Source of the DNA: a candidate division FCPU426 bacterium
GTDB taxonomy: Bacteria; Oederibacteriota; Muellerivitia; Muellerivitales; DAHXKG01
Length of the DNA stretch: 64,000 bases
NCBI GenBank assembly: GCA_027366525.1
Contig: DAHXKG010000004.1
Location: forward strand, 62,001 to 126,000
Direction of reading: 5' to 3'
The notes below the pieces were generated by a model. It was not told the DNA's origin. It saw only the letters and a list, made by a program, of their open reading frames with translations, and ran no database searches. The translations under genes and the position numbers were made by a program. Positions 1 to 9,011 of the stretch are shown piece by piece (positions within the stretch are counted from its first letter, which is position 1; each line of letters begins with the position of its first letter).

Positions 1-72
1 GCTGAAAATGTAAAGGTGGAGATTGAGCGGGCATTTATTGAGATGGTTGAAAAGCCTAAAATAACTTCCTAG
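1..72 (+). CDS. 3' end of an unidentified gene (partial)
   Basis: An open frame enters from the left edge and ends at TAG (70-72). It encodes 23 residues, mixed acidic and basic, ending EKPKITS. The piece is too short to assign; it does not resemble the usual C-terminus of DNA polymerase I, a common neighbour of coaE. About 120 bases without a convincing gene separate it from coaE. Confidence 0.4.
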   Translation, partial: AENVKVEIERAFIEMVEKPKITS

Positions 73-192
73 GATGAGCCAAACCCATTTAAAATAGCGT
101 ATGTAGATTTTAGATGACAAGGGTGTTGGATTTAAAAACCTAGACATGACGATGGACGTCTAGACGACTCCGTTCAGGATAATACGATTAAA

Positions 193-804
193 ATGGTTTT
201 TAAAATTGGTCTGACAGGGGGCATGGGCGCTGGGAAGAGCGTAGTAATTGATTATTTGAAATCAAAGCATATGCCTGTTTTAAAACTGGATGAAATGGCC
301 CATGAACTGCTTGTGGAACCATCCATCCAGAAGCGCTTGATTAAAGCATTTGGTCAGTCGATTTTAGATACCACGACGATGCAAGTGGATCGCAAACAGC
401 TGGCCCAATGTGCGTTGCAGTCTCTGCAAACACAAGCCCGACTTCATCAAATTTTACATCCACCCATTTGGGCAAAGACGCGACAATGGTTTAACGAGCT
501 TGAATGTCGAAACGATTTGCCCGTGGCGGGTATTGTGGAAATTCCTTTGTTATTTGAAACCCAATTAGAGCATCAATTTGATTTTACGGTTTGCGTGGTT
601 GCGCCTCAGGCCGTGCGTTATAAACGATTAAAGAATCGAGGATGGGTTTATCACGAAATTGTTCGACGGGAAAAATTGCAGTGGCTTCAATCGGAAAAAG
701 CCCAACGCTCAGATTGGGTTATTTCAAATCCGGAAAGCAAGAAGAAATTACTTTTAAAAGTCGATCAATGGCTCAAGGAATTAAAAAAGGTCGTTTCAAA
801 ATGA
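193..804 (+). CDS. coaE: dephospho-CoA kinase
   Basis: Dephospho-CoA kinase phosphorylates the ribose 3'-hydroxyl of dephospho-CoA with ATP, the last step of coenzyme A synthesis, in the cytosol. The 203-residue protein has the family length. The P-loop is GGMGAGKS at residues 9-16, and the middle carries the family segment IVEIPLLFE, followed by an RL.NRG stretch typical of the lid. The ATG at 193 is the first start before the P-loop. The stop overlaps the next ATG (ATGA, 801-804), so it is probably translationally coupled to the diguanylate cyclase genes that follow, an unusual partner for coaE. Confidence 0.93.
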   Translation: MVFKIGLTGGMGAGKSVVIDYLKSKHMPVLKLDEMAHELLVEPSIQKRLIKAFGQSILDTTTMQVDRKQLAQCALQSLQTQARLHQILHPPIWAKTRQWFNELECRNDLPVAGIVEIPLLFETQLEHQFDFTVCVVAPQAVRYKRLKNRGWVYHEIVRREKLQWLQSEKAQRSDWVISNPESKKKLLLKVDQWLKELKKVVSK

Positions 805-2276
805 AGTTATCAAATCCATTTTTGAAAATTCAAAAGTTGAATTTTGAACAACGGTGGGTTCTTTATGGAATCTTAGTGTTAATTGCGATTGCCTTTTTTT
901 ATTTCTCAATTATTCAGCGCAGTTCCATTCTGGGAGCTTTTTTACTCATTTATATGATTGCGGCCATTGCTATCCCGCTCGTGGGAGGTGGTACAGCCAT
1001 CGTTACGGGGACAGTCGGGATCGCCGTTGGATTGATTTTTTTCAATGTCTTTGATGTTCAACAAAGTATTTTTTCGTGGATTTTAGTTATCGGATTGCTG
1101 CTCAATATCCTATTTTGGAATTATCTTCGACAAAACGCAGAAATTGAGAATTTTAATTATCAAAAAATATTTGAAGAATTAGAAGTCAAAATCAATTCGA
1201 TGCACGCAGAACTGGAAAAAAATCAACAAGCTTTTCAGAGCAATCAAATCAAAATTCATCGATATCGGGCATTAAATGAATTAGCCCGTAATCTGGCCAT
1301 GACGTCACGAACTACCGATGTGATCAATCTACTGATTGAAACCGTGGCCAAAACGTTTATGGTTCCCGGGGGGGTTTATGCCTTGATTTTGTTTGATAGT
1401 AGTTTAGGCAAAAGCTTACATTCAATTCGTTATGGGGTGGATACGGATCTTGAAATTCGCTTGAATCGGGATCGAATTGATCCAGATGAAGTTTTTAATC
1501 GATGGATTTTAAACCAATCTAAACCCCTGTTTGTGAGTGATCTTTCGAATGATTTCCGGTTTCAGGCCGCTGTCGGAGAAAAAAAGTTTATTGGCAGTTT
1601 AATTTCAGTCCCATTTTTAGCCGGTAATGAGATTTTGGGATTGCTTCGGATTGAAAGTTCTTCTCCGAAGGTCTTTCGGCAAGATGATGCGCGATTATTA
1701 TCGAATTTTGCGGATTTGGGAACCGTGACTTTGGAATATGCCGCTTTATATCGTCAGACGATTGATTTGGCGATAACCGATGGATTGACCGGACTGTTTG
1801 TTCAAAGGTATTACAAGGAACGAATTCGGGATGAAGTACTAAGAACAATCGAACGAAAGTATCCGGTGTCCTTAATGATGATTGATGTCGATAATTTTAA
1901 AAATTATAACGATCAATATGGGCATTTGATTGGTGACCGAGTTTTAAAAGCCATTGCTGACGTTTTAAAGAAAGCGGTTCGAACGGTTGATGTTGTTGCG
2001 CGATATGGCGGAGAAGAGTTTTCCATTTTATTACCCAAAACCGATTGGGAAGGAACCCGTCATGTGGCAGAGCGAATACGCCAAAAAGTGGCGGATTTAG
2101 AAATTTGGGTTGGCAATGATCGAACAGGGGTAACGGTGAGTATTGGCGTGGCGGAATGGGGTCCATCCATGCATGATGCGGAAGCCTTGATTCAATTAGC
2201 CGATCAAGGTCTCTATCAAGCTAAAGCCTCCGGAAAGAATTGTGTAATATTGGCCAAAGGACCGCAGAATGTCTAA
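801..2276 (+). CDS. membrane-anchored GAF-GGDEF diguanylate cyclase
   Basis: Predicted to make the second messenger cyclic di-GMP from two GTP. The frame is open further upstream inside coaE, but the ATG at 801, in a 4-base overlap with the coaE stop, gives a sensible 491-residue protein. Order: about four hydrophobic segments within residues 15-120, a short coiled-coil region, a GAF-like sensor domain (about 150-315) and a C-terminal GGDEF domain. The active-site loop is GGEEF at 403-407, an accepted form of the motif. An inhibitory-site RxxD (R394-D397) lies exactly five residues before it, so product feedback inhibition is likely. The input ligand is unknown. The gene overlaps the next, related gene by 8 bases. 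Confidence 0.88.
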   Translation: MKLSNPFLKIQKLNFEQRWVLYGILVLIAIAFFYFSIIQRSSILGAFLLIYMIAAIAIPLVGGGTAIVTGTVGIAVGLIFFNVFDVQQSIFSWILVIGLLLNILFWNYLRQNAEIENFNYQKIFEELEVKINSMHAELEKNQQAFQSNQIKIHRYRALNELARNLAMTSRTTDVINLLIETVAKTFMVPGGVYALILFDSSLGKSLHSIRYGVDTDLEIRLNRDRIDPDEVFNRWILNQSKPLFVSDLSNDFRFQAAVGEKKFIGSLISVPFLAGNEILGLLRIESSSPKVFRQDDARLLSNFADLGTVTLEYAALYRQTIDLAITDGLTGLFVQRYYKERIRDEVLRTIERKYPVSLMMIDVDNFKNYNDQYGHLIGDRVLKAIADVLKKAVRTVDVVARYGGEEFSILLPKTDWEGTRHVAERIRQKVADLEIWVGNDRTGVTVSIGVAEWGPSMHDAEALIQLADQGLYQAKASGKNCVILAKGPQNV

Positions 2277-3654
2277 TTCTTCAAAATGGATTTTAATAAT
2301 CTTAGGATTGTTTTTAGTCTTGACCTTTATTTTGGGGCTCCATCAAATCTTATGGTTGCTTTTGCCGGCTTTTTTTGCTTTTGGATTGAACCTTGTTTTT
2401 CCAGATTGGGCGGGGTATTTTACAGCGGGGTGTGTAGTAGAGTTGCTATTGGAAATGCTTGTAAAACATCAATGGCCCATGGATCTTTGGATAGAAATGT
2501 TAGTGTTAATCGGGCTTTTCTTCTTGGCGGATTTTATGGTTCAAGAAAAAAAGAATCGTCAATTCGTATGGGACTCTCAAAAAATGGAGTTAACTACGGA
2601 GTATCAGAAACTTCAGGATCAATTTCTGAGTATCACTCAAAGTAATTCTCAATTGGAAAACCAAGTCAAGGAAACTGAACAAATTTATGACATTATGAAA
2701 GAAGCGGCTTCCACGATGACCGTTTCAGAAATGCTGCAATTAATGATCAACTATCTGAAAAGAATGTTTGATTTGCCGCATTTTGTAGTTTTGTTATTAT
2801 CGGATGACTCCAAAAAATATGAGATACGGTATTCCCGCGGTTGTGAAGAATCGCTGATGCGTTCCATCAAGGTGGAAATGACCCCCGATTTATTTTTTAC
2901 CGTATTAATTGCAGAGCGTCTCCCGCGATTTGTTGCGGACGTAAAAAAGGAACCCATGTTTGCAGGGTTATCCAAGATAGCTATCAAATCGTTTTTGTTT
3001 TTACCCTTTATTACTCAAACACAGGTTATTGGATTCTTGTGTTCGTTTTCCTCGGATGACACGTGGACCATTGATCAAACAACATTTGAACGACTTCGGG
3101 CTTTTTCGAATCAGCTTTCGATTGGATTGCAAAAATCATTATTGTACGAAAAAATACTTAAGTTATCGATTACCGATGGATTGACTAAACTTTTTTCACA
3201 TCGATATTTTCAACAACGATTGGAAGAGGAATGCATTTTAGCCAAACGGTATTCATTGAATTTAACTCTGCTAATTTTAGATATTGACTATTTTAAACAT
3301 TATAATGATACCTACGGACATGTAGCTGGTGATTCGGTATTAATGGATGTCTCTCGAATTCTGAAACAGCAATCGGAAAATACTCAGATTGTGGCGCGCT
3401 ATGGTGGCGAGGAAATGGTCGTTTTAGCTCCAGAAACCCCGAAAGAATCTGGAAGGATTTTAGCTGAGAAAATAAGGGAAGCGATTGAAAAAAATAAATT
3501 TTCCGTGGGCGAGATTTCAACAACGGTTACAGTTTCGATAGGAGTAGCGACCTTGCCCGAAGATGCGCGTGATCCTGAGGAATTAATTGCCAAAGCGGAT
3601 GAGGCCTTATATAGGGCCAAGAATTTAGGGCGCAATCGCGTGATTGTTTATTAA
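2269..3654 (+). CDS. second membrane-anchored GAF-GGDEF protein
   Basis: A 461-residue protein of the same plan as its upstream neighbour: about three hydrophobic segments in residues 7-90, a coiled coil (about 100-145), a GAF-like domain (about 150-290) and a GGDEF domain. The signature is GGEEM at 379-383, with Met where Phe is usual, and the inhibitory RxxD site is missing (ENTQ at that place). The upstream substrate-binding segment DIDYFKHYNDTYGH is intact, so it may still be active but without feedback inhibition, or it may be a receptor or regulatory partner. The two genes look like an old tandem duplication whose copies have diverged. Confidence 0.83.
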   Translation: MSNSSKWILIILGLFLVLTFILGLHQILWLLLPAFFAFGLNLVFPDWAGYFTAGCVVELLLEMLVKHQWPMDLWIEMLVLIGLFFLADFMVQEKKNRQFVWDSQKMELTTEYQKLQDQFLSITQSNSQLENQVKETEQIYDIMKEAASTMTVSEMLQLMINYLKRMFDLPHFVVLLLSDDSKKYEIRYSRGCEESLMRSIKVEMTPDLFFTVLIAERLPRFVADVKKEPMFAGLSKIAIKSFLFLPFITQTQVIGFLCSFSSDDTWTIDQTTFERLRAFSNQLSIGLQKSLLYEKILKLSITDGLTKLFSHRYFQQRLEEECILAKRYSLNLTLLILDIDYFKHYNDTYGHVAGDSVLMDVSRILKQQSENTQIVARYGGEEMVVLAPETPKESGRILAEKIREAIEKNKFSVGEISTTVTVSIGVATLPEDARDPEELIAKADEALYRAKNLGRNRVIVY

Positions 3655-3678
3655 ATGAAAGGGTTATTAAAAAAGTTG

Positions 3679-3707
3679 TTGACAGTCTTTCAAAGCATGA
3701 TTAGGAT
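3679..3707 (+). promoter_or_regulatory. sigma70-type promoter for rho
   Basis: TTGACA (3679-3684), a 17-base spacer, then TAGGAT (3702-3707). The -35 is perfect and the -10 matches 4 of 6. Transcription would start near 3714, about 225 bases before rho. Confidence 0.55.
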
Positions 3708-3713
3708 AACTGT

Positions 3714-3940
3714 AACCTTCTAAGTTCAAGGCGGGTGTCTAACTGCTCTCAGTAGAAATGATTTCTAATTTGAATAATGTGGTTCTTAATAATTAAAGTG
3801 GTTTGTAAACTAATCAGCGACGAATATCCTAAAGTATCCCTTTTGAAAATCGACGGTCATGCCCAAAGTGTTTAAAAAACGATTGCGATGAAATCTTCAA
3901 TATATATATAAACCCAACTGCGAAAGGAACAAATGATTTT
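3714..3940 (+). promoter_or_regulatory. long untranslated leader of rho
   Basis: About 225 bases between the predicted start of transcription and the rho ATG hold no convincing gene. Rho is known in other bacteria to attenuate its own transcription inside such a leader; applying that here is inference. At its end, a good ribosome-binding site (AAAGGA, 3923-3928) is better spaced for an ATG at 3933, which opens a five-codon frame (MILWI) ending in TAG at 3948-3950. That frame overlaps the rho start at 3941 and could couple or dampen rho translation. Confidence 0.35.
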
Positions 3941-5200
3941 ATGGATATAGGTGAGTTGAAGAAAAAAACGATTGCAGAACTTGTGGATGTGGCGCAGGAC
4001 TTAAAATTGGAAAGTGCCAGTTCCATGAAAAAACAGGACTTGATCTTTAAAATTCTGGAAGCCCAAACTCAGCGAAACGGAGTAATTAATGCGGAGGGTG
4101 TATTGGAGATCTTGCCGGATGGGTTTGGATTTTTGCGATCTGCAAATTACAACTATTTACCCGGACCGGATGATATTTATGTTTCACCCTCTCAAATCCG
4201 ACGGTTTAATTTAAGAACAGGCGATACGGTTGCCGGACAAGTACGTTCTCCCAAGGAAGGCGAGCGCTATTTCGCCTTATTAAAAGTTGATGAAGTTAAT
4301 TTTGAATCGCCCGATGCCGCCAAACAGAAAACACTTTTTGATAATTTAACGCCGATTTATCCTAACCATAAAGTTACATTGGAAACCACCGCCGATGAAC
4401 TTTCAATGCGATTAATGGATCTTCTTATTCCATTGGGGAAAGGTCAACGGGGTTTGATTGTTGCTCCACCTCGAACTGGCAAAACCATTTTGCTTCAAAA
4501 AATTGCCAATAGTATTGTTAAAAATCATCCAGAAGTTTATTTGATTGTGCTTCTTATTGATGAACGGCCGGAAGAAGTAACCGATATGCAACGATCCGTA
4601 AAAGCCGAAGTGGTTTCATCCACCTTTGATGAACCTCCTGAACGCCATGTTTCGGTTTCCGAAATTATTATTGAAAAAGCCAAACGACTTGTTGAACATA
4701 AACGAGATGTTGTTATTTTATTGGATTCGATTACGCGACTTGGAAGAGCCTACAATACAATTGTGCCGTCGTCAGGAAAAGTTTTATCCGGTGGCGTGGA
4801 TTCAAATGCACTGCAACGCCCGAAACGTTTTTTTGGAGCTGCGCGCGATATTGAGGAAGGTGGAAGTCTTACGATTATTGCTACGGCTTTGATTGATACT
4901 GGAAGTCGTATGGATGAGGTGATTTTCGAAGAATTTAAGGGAACGGGAAATATGGAAATTGTTTTAGATCGTCGTTTAGCGGATCGGCGGGTTTTCCCGG
5001 CAATTGATATCACCCGATCGGGAACCCGCAGAGAAGAATTGTTGCTTACGGATGAAGAACTGAATAAGGTATGGATTCTTCGTAAAATATTAAATCCCAA
5101 TAATCCAGTTGAAGCCATGGAATTTCTTTTAGATAAGATCAAACGAACCAAAACGAATAAAGCATTTTTGGAATCCATGAAAGGAACCGTTTCCGAATAA
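3941..5200 (+). CDS. rho: transcription termination factor Rho
   Basis: Hexameric RNA-dependent ATPase that translocates on nascent RNA and dislodges RNA polymerase. The 419 residues match the common short form without a long N-terminal insertion. Visible parts are the Rho_N helical domain (about 1-45), the cold-shock-like RNA-binding domain with GFGFLR (about 60-125), the Walker A loop PPRTGKT (176-182), and the Walker B region around [13 protein letters not shown]. Three bases separate its stop from the next gene, so the peptidase gene is probably in the same transcript. Confidence 0.97.
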   Translation: MDIGELKKKTIAELVDVAQDLKLESASSMKKQDLIFKILEAQTQRNGVINAEGVLEILPDGFGFLRSANYNYLPGPDDIYVSPSQIRRFNLRTGDTVAGQVRSPKEGERYFALLKVDEVNFESPDAAKQKTLFDNLTPIYPNHKVTLETTADELSMRLMDLLIPLGKGQRGLIVAPPRTGKTILLQKIANSIVKNHPEVYLIVLLIDERPEEVTDMQRSVKAEVVSSTFDEPPERHVSVSEIIIEKAKRLVEHKRDVVILLDSITRLGRAYNTIVPSSGKVLSGGVDSNALQRPKRFFGAARDIEEGGSLTIIATALIDTGSRMDEVIFEEFKGTGNMEIVLDRRLADRRVFPAIDITRSGTRREELLLTDEELNKVWILRKILNPNNPVEAMEFLLDKIKRTKTNKAFLESMKGTVSE

Positions 5201-5204
5201 TCTC

Positions 5205-6134
5205 ATGAAGGGAATCGAGCGGAAGCTATATTTTTCCGTTTTTTTGATTCTAATCTTGACTTGGATTGGGATCTTTAGATGGGCCTATGAGCGGTTTAAG
5301 ACAACGCCATTTTTATCATCACCCTCGGTAGTTTCACATGTTGGCATCAATCAATACCCCGTGGTTATAAAAATTCCTCGTGTAACCATTTATGCATACA
5401 TGAGTCGTCCGGGCGATACTTTTCAGTCTATTGCGCATCAATTTGGTGTATCGGTTCAAGCTATCCGAAGCTTGAATCATGCGAATGCATCGCGGGATCA
5501 CCTGAAACCGTCAAAGATGGTATTAGTCCCATCGAAAAATGGAATTTATTATTGGGTTCAACCGGGTGTAAATCTTTCGGCGGTCGCTCACGCATATCAA
5601 GTTTCGATAAAAACGCTTTTATTGGACAATCATATCCGGAGTAACGCGAGTTTCCAATCCAGATCTATTATTTATATACCGCCAGGGCACTATCTTTCTA
5701 AAAAAAATCCACGATGGATTGTTTTAAAGCATTTGGCTCATGAGACCGGTTTTATTAAACCGGTTTCTGGATGGATCTCGGATGAATTTGGGGAGCGCAT
5801 TGATCCGATTACGCAGTTGCCGGAATTCCATGAAGGATTGGACATTGCGGCTGACGAAGGGACTCCCGTGGTGGCAGCTCAAAAGGGCATTGTTATTTTT
5901 GCCGCTTTTGATCATTGGGGCTATGGGAATTTAGTAATAATTGATCATGGGCATGGATTAATTTCTAAATATGCACATTTGTCAAAAATACTGGTCAAAA
6001 AATATCAATTGGTACAACGTGGGCAAGTCATTGGATTAGTTGGTGAAACCGGAGATGCCACTGGTCCGCATCTTCATTTTGAAATTCGATTAAATGGTAT
6101 TCCTCAAGACCCATTGATCTATTTAGCACACTAA
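5205..6134 (+). CDS. LysM-containing M23 (LytM-type) peptidoglycan endopeptidase
   Basis: A 309-residue envelope protein: an N-terminal hydrophobic segment (about 8-25, signal anchor), two LysM-like repeats that bind glycan (about 65-108 and 112-155), and a C-terminal M23 metallopeptidase domain (about 185-308). The zinc and catalytic residues are present (H209, D213 and the H289-L-H291 motif), so it should be an active endopeptidase cutting peptide cross-links rather than an inactive EnvC/NlpD-type activator. It starts four bases after rho. The membrane anchor points to a periplasmic site of action. The substrate bond is not deducible. Confidence 0.9.
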   Translation: MKGIERKLYFSVFLILILTWIGIFRWAYERFKTTPFLSSPSVVSHVGINQYPVVIKIPRVTIYAYMSRPGDTFQSIAHQFGVSVQAIRSLNHANASRDHLKPSKMVLVPSKNGIYYWVQPGVNLSAVAHAYQVSIKTLLLDNHIRSNASFQSRSIIYIPPGHYLSKKNPRWIVLKHLAHETGFIKPVSGWISDEFGERIDPITQLPEFHEGLDIAADEGTPVVAAQKGIVIFAAFDHWGYGNLVIIDHGHGLISKYAHLSKILVKKYQLVQRGQVIGLVGETGDATGPHLHFEIRLNGIPQDPLIYLAH

Positions 6135-6288
6135 TTTCTCTCAATTGGAAATGAACATGGGGTATGCGGCCGTATGGTTGATGGATAAGCAATGCCTTGA
6201 GCAAAATAAACAAATGCAGTTCATCCATCGGCTAGGGTCACATAAGCCATTGGAATTTTTAAACATTTAAAAAAACACCTGAAAAACT

Positions 6289-6449
6289 GATCGCCTAAGC
6301 GAAGAGGAATGGGCAATAGTAAAATTTTTTGAACCTTTTCTTAATCATGGCTTGGAGTTACCGATCATCCTATGCAGGCTAAAGAACTCCAAGGCACTCA
6401 GGTTTTGAATGCGTTATTATTACAGTGAATAGTGGCTTTGGGGTTTTAA
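6289..6449 (+). pseudogene. probable remnant of an IS5-like transposase N-terminus
   Basis: The roughly 400-base gap between the peptidase and rpmE holds no intact gene. Within it, 6289-6360 reads DRLSEEEWAIVKFFEPFL and continues, resembling the start of IS5-family transposases, which open with a T/SxEEW..I..FFxP pattern. After a frame change, 6399-6449 reads QVLNALLLQ, a stop, then IVALGF, resembling the following LREVLNAI...GCQW segment. Frameshift and stops make it non-functional. No terminal repeats or target duplication could be identified. The similarity is weak and short, so this is tentative; the rest of the gap shows only the rpmE promoter. Confidence 0.35.
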
Positions 6450-6460
6450 GATAAAATTAG

Positions 6461-6488
6461 TTGATTTTTTAAAATGAATATCTATAAT
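6461..6488 (+). promoter_or_regulatory. sigma70-type promoter for rpmE-prfA-prmC
   Basis: TTGATT (6461-6466), a 16-base spacer, then a perfect TATAAT (6483-6488), about 50 bases before the rpmE start. No other promoter-like site is evident between the peptidase and rpmE. Confidence 0.5.
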
Positions 6489-6538
6489 TAGATTCCCTTT
6501 TATTTTAAAACGTAGCTTAACCGCTGAAGGAGCTTATT

Positions 6539-6862
6539 GTGAAAGCAGGAATTCATCCAAAGTATTATAAAACGAAAATTACTTGTATTTGTGGGAATGT
6601 AATTGAAACCGCTTCCACAAAGGGGGAATCGTTCTCGGTTGAAATTTGTTCAGCTTGTCATCCGTTTTTTACTGGAAAAATGAAACTGGTGGATATGGCG
6701 GGACGTGTTGAAAAATTCCAGAAAAAGGCACAAACAGCAGCGCATACGCAAGCAGAAACTAAGGCTCGCCTTGAGGCCAAAGCTCTTAGTGAAGCCGCTA
6801 AGCGATCTCGTCGTATGACTTCACAACCATCTTCATCAGACACAACTCCAAATTCGCTTTGA
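6539..6862 (+). CDS. rpmE: 50S ribosomal protein L31, zinc-binding type, with C-terminal extension
   Basis: L31 bridges the two ribosomal subunits at the central protuberance. The start is GTG, chosen because AAGGAG lies 7-12 bases upstream and the family motif KxGIHPxY begins at once. Cysteines C16, C18, C37 and C40 form the zinc site of the C+ type, which implies that zinc is normally available. The protein is 107 residues, against about 70 usual. The extra C-terminal 35 residues are rich in Ala, Lys, Arg and Glu and probably helical; their role is unknown. It is the first gene of a set with prfA and prmC. Confidence 0.93.
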   Translation: MKAGIHPKYYKTKITCICGNVIETASTKGESFSVEICSACHPFFTGKMKLVDMAGRVEKFQKKAQTAAHTQAETKARLEAKALSEAAKRSRRMTSQPSSSDTTPNSL

Positions 6863-6911
6863 TTTTTTGAAACTGCGGGGTTAAGATTTTAAGAATTCTT
6901 GAAAGAATAGC

Positions 6912-7991
6912 ATGGATGCTCTAATTTTACGACTTCAGGAATTGGAAAAACGCTATGATGAGATTTCACAATTTTTAAGTCGCTCAGACGCTAGTCAAAA
7001 TTCGATTCAATTCCAAAAATTACTGAAAGAACATGCCGATTTACAGCCCATTGTCGACCAGGGGCGAAAATATCAAGGTTTAATTCAAGAACTATCGCGA
7101 ACGCACGAGCTCTTAGTTCATGCCGAGTCAGACTTCAAAGAATTAGCTCAAGAAGAACTGGCAACCCTTGAAGAGAAGAAACAGCATCTTGAACGAGAAC
7201 TCAAGGCTCGGATGATTCCCCAGCCGATGGAATTTCAAAAAAATGCTATTATTGAAATTCGCGCAGGAACAGGAGGCCAGGAAGCGGCTTTGTTTGCGGC
7301 CGACTTGTTTCGAATGTATAGTCGCTGGATTGAAAAACAGCGATGGAAGCTGGAGGTAATGTCACATTCGCCAGCTGAACTAGGGGGAATGAAAGAAATT
7401 ATTTTTTCGGTGATCGGGAAGGGTGCATATGGACGATTGCGCTTTGAGAGTGGAACACACCGTGTGCAACGCATTCCGCAAACCGAAACGCAGGGACGTG
7501 TTCATACATCCGCAGCAACGGTAGCCGTTTTACCAGAAGTCGAAGCTGTTGAAATTGAAATCAAGGAGACCGATTTGCGGGTGGATACTTTTTGTGCTTC
7601 GGGTCCGGGAGGGCAAGGTGTGAATACCACCTATTCCGCCGTAAGAATTACGCATTTACCAACAGGGGTAGTCGTTCAATGCCAAGATGAACGATCTCAA
7701 TTAAAAAATCGAGAGACGGCCATGAAAGTGCTTTATGCACGTCTTAAAGAAAAAATGGAGCAAGATCAGAATTCACGCATTTCTGAAAAAAGGAAAAATC
7801 AAATTGGATCCGGTGACCGCAGTGAAAAAATTCGCACTTATAATTTTCCACAAAATCGATTAACGGATCATCGAATCGGCTTAACACTTTATCAATTGGA
7901 TAAGATTGTCAATGGGAACTTAGATTTGGTTATCCAGGCTTTGGAAATGGAAGATCAGAAGCTCCGATGGAATCAAACAGAATTAGAATAA
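6912..7991 (+). CDS. prfA: peptide chain release factor 1
   Basis: RF1 reads UAA and UAG in the ribosomal A site and triggers peptidyl-tRNA hydrolysis. The 359 residues are typical. The codon-reading tripeptide is PQT, the PxT form that marks RF1 rather than RF2, in the segment [14 protein letters not shown]. The catalytic GGQ is at 233-235; the next residue is Gly (GGQG) where most release factors have His. PrmC, which methylates the GGQ glutamine, is encoded immediately downstream with a 25-base overlap, the common pairing. Confidence 0.97.
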   Translation: MDALILRLQELEKRYDEISQFLSRSDASQNSIQFQKLLKEHADLQPIVDQGRKYQGLIQELSRTHELLVHAESDFKELAQEELATLEEKKQHLERELKARMIPQPMEFQKNAIIEIRAGTGGQEAALFAADLFRMYSRWIEKQRWKLEVMSHSPAELGGMKEIIFSVIGKGAYGRLRFESGTHRVQRIPQTETQGRVHTSAATVAVLPEVEAVEIEIKETDLRVDTFCASGPGGQGVNTTYSAVRITHLPTGVVVQCQDERSQLKNRETAMKVLYARLKEKMEQDQNSRISEKRKNQIGSGDRSEKIRTYNFPQNRLTDHRIGLTLYQLDKIVNGNLDLVIQALEMEDQKLRWNQTELE

Positions 7992-8866
7992 AAAATTCGC
8001 AATGGACGATCGAGCAGCATCTTCAAAAAGCTCATTCTTTTTTAAAAACGCATGGAATTTTACAGCCAAGGCGGGATGCCGAATTAATTATGCGAGCAGT
8101 TTTAAAATGGGATATTGCTCAATTGATTCTCCGGTTAAAAACCTCACCGGCGCATCATCAGGCGCAAGCATTTTGGAAGGGGATTTATCGGCGTTCATTG
8201 CATGAACCCATCCAGTATATTGTTCAACACCTGGAATTTTTTGGAATTGCGTTGGCAATAAAACGCGGCATTTTAATTCCCCGTCCTGAAACTGAGTTGT
8301 TGGTTGAGGAAGCGATTCGATTTTTAGTTTCTCGCGATAGGTGGCGAAGGCCTATTTTGGATTTAGGAACCGGTAGTGGTTGCATTGCGATTAGTTTAGC
8401 CACCCGTTTATCGTCGGAGATATGGGCGGTTGATCAATCGTCAAGAGCATTGGCAATGGCTCGGATCAATGCAAAAAAAAATGTTGTTCAAGCCCGAATC
8501 CATTATCGACGGGGAAACTGGTTTGAAGCGCTACGGCAGTCTGATCCGCGTCAGTTTGAGGCGATTCTTTGTAACCCACCGTACCTTGCTTGGGACGAAA
8601 AAAACACTTTAGACCTTGAGGTGAGCTATTATGAACCCCACGAGGCACTTTTTGCTGAACGCGAGGGGTTAGAGCATTACTGGCAGTTAGCACCACAACT
8701 TTCACGATTTTTGACTGGTACCGGACGCGCTTTTTTTGAAATACATGCTTTGAAAGCGAAAGCCATTTCCATAATATTTAGAAAATATTTCAAACACGTC
8801 ACTATTTATCGGGATTTACAGGATCTTCCTCGTGTATTAATAGTTGAAAAAAAATCAAAAAAATAA
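7967..8866 (+). CDS. prmC: release factor glutamine methyltransferase
   Basis: Transfers a methyl group from S-adenosylmethionine to the glutamine of the release-factor GGQ motif. The 299-residue protein has the N-terminal helical substrate-recognition domain (about 10-90), the AdoMet loop [14 protein letters not shown], and the catalytic NPPY at 203-206. The ATG at 7967 lies inside prfA; a later start would remove part of the N-terminal domain. Last gene of the rpmE operon; no clear terminator follows before the rpoB promoter. Confidence 0.95.
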   Translation: MESNRIRIKNSQWTIEQHLQKAHSFLKTHGILQPRRDAELIMRAVLKWDIAQLILRLKTSPAHHQAQAFWKGIYRRSLHEPIQYIVQHLEFFGIALAIKRGILIPRPETELLVEEAIRFLVSRDRWRRPILDLGTGSGCIAISLATRLSSEIWAVDQSSRALAMARINAKKNVVQARIHYRRGNWFEALRQSDPRQFEAILCNPPYLAWDEKNTLDLEVSYYEPHEALFAEREGLEHYWQLAPQLSRFLTGTGRAFFEIHALKAKAISIIFRKYFKHVTIYRDLQDLPRVLIVEKKSKK

Positions 8867-8874
8867 ACTAAGGG

Positions 8875-8904
8875 TTGACAATATTTGAAAGGAAATTATA
8901 TAAT
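8875..8904 (+). promoter_or_regulatory. consensus sigma70 promoter for rpoBC
   Basis: TTGACA (8875-8880), an 18-base spacer, then TATAAT (8899-8904), a full match to both consensus hexamers. It leaves a leader of about 100 bases before rpoB. The leader opens with a small 5-bp dyad (8915-8919 with 8926-8930) followed by a T-rich run, possibly a pause or weak attenuation site. Confidence 0.8.
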
Positions 8905-9011
8905 TAAAATCTTTAACCCTAAATTGGGTTGTTTTTCTTTTTATAACCATAGTCATGAGCAATATTTCGGCCAAGTTGAGTGTTGAATTATGAGTTTCGG
9001 GAGGGCTTTGA

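Noticed and set aside
157-166. Ten-base palindrome CGTCTAGACG before coaE
   Set aside because: Too short to separate from chance; no promoter context or second copy.
3655-3723. 22-codon frame starting right after the second GGDEF gene
   Set aside because: No SD of its own, and the rho promoter lies inside it; amphipathic composition alone is not enough.
6151-6270. 39-codon frame after the M23 peptidase
   Set aside because: No SD, no recognisable similarity, unusual composition; probably noncoding or decayed sequence.
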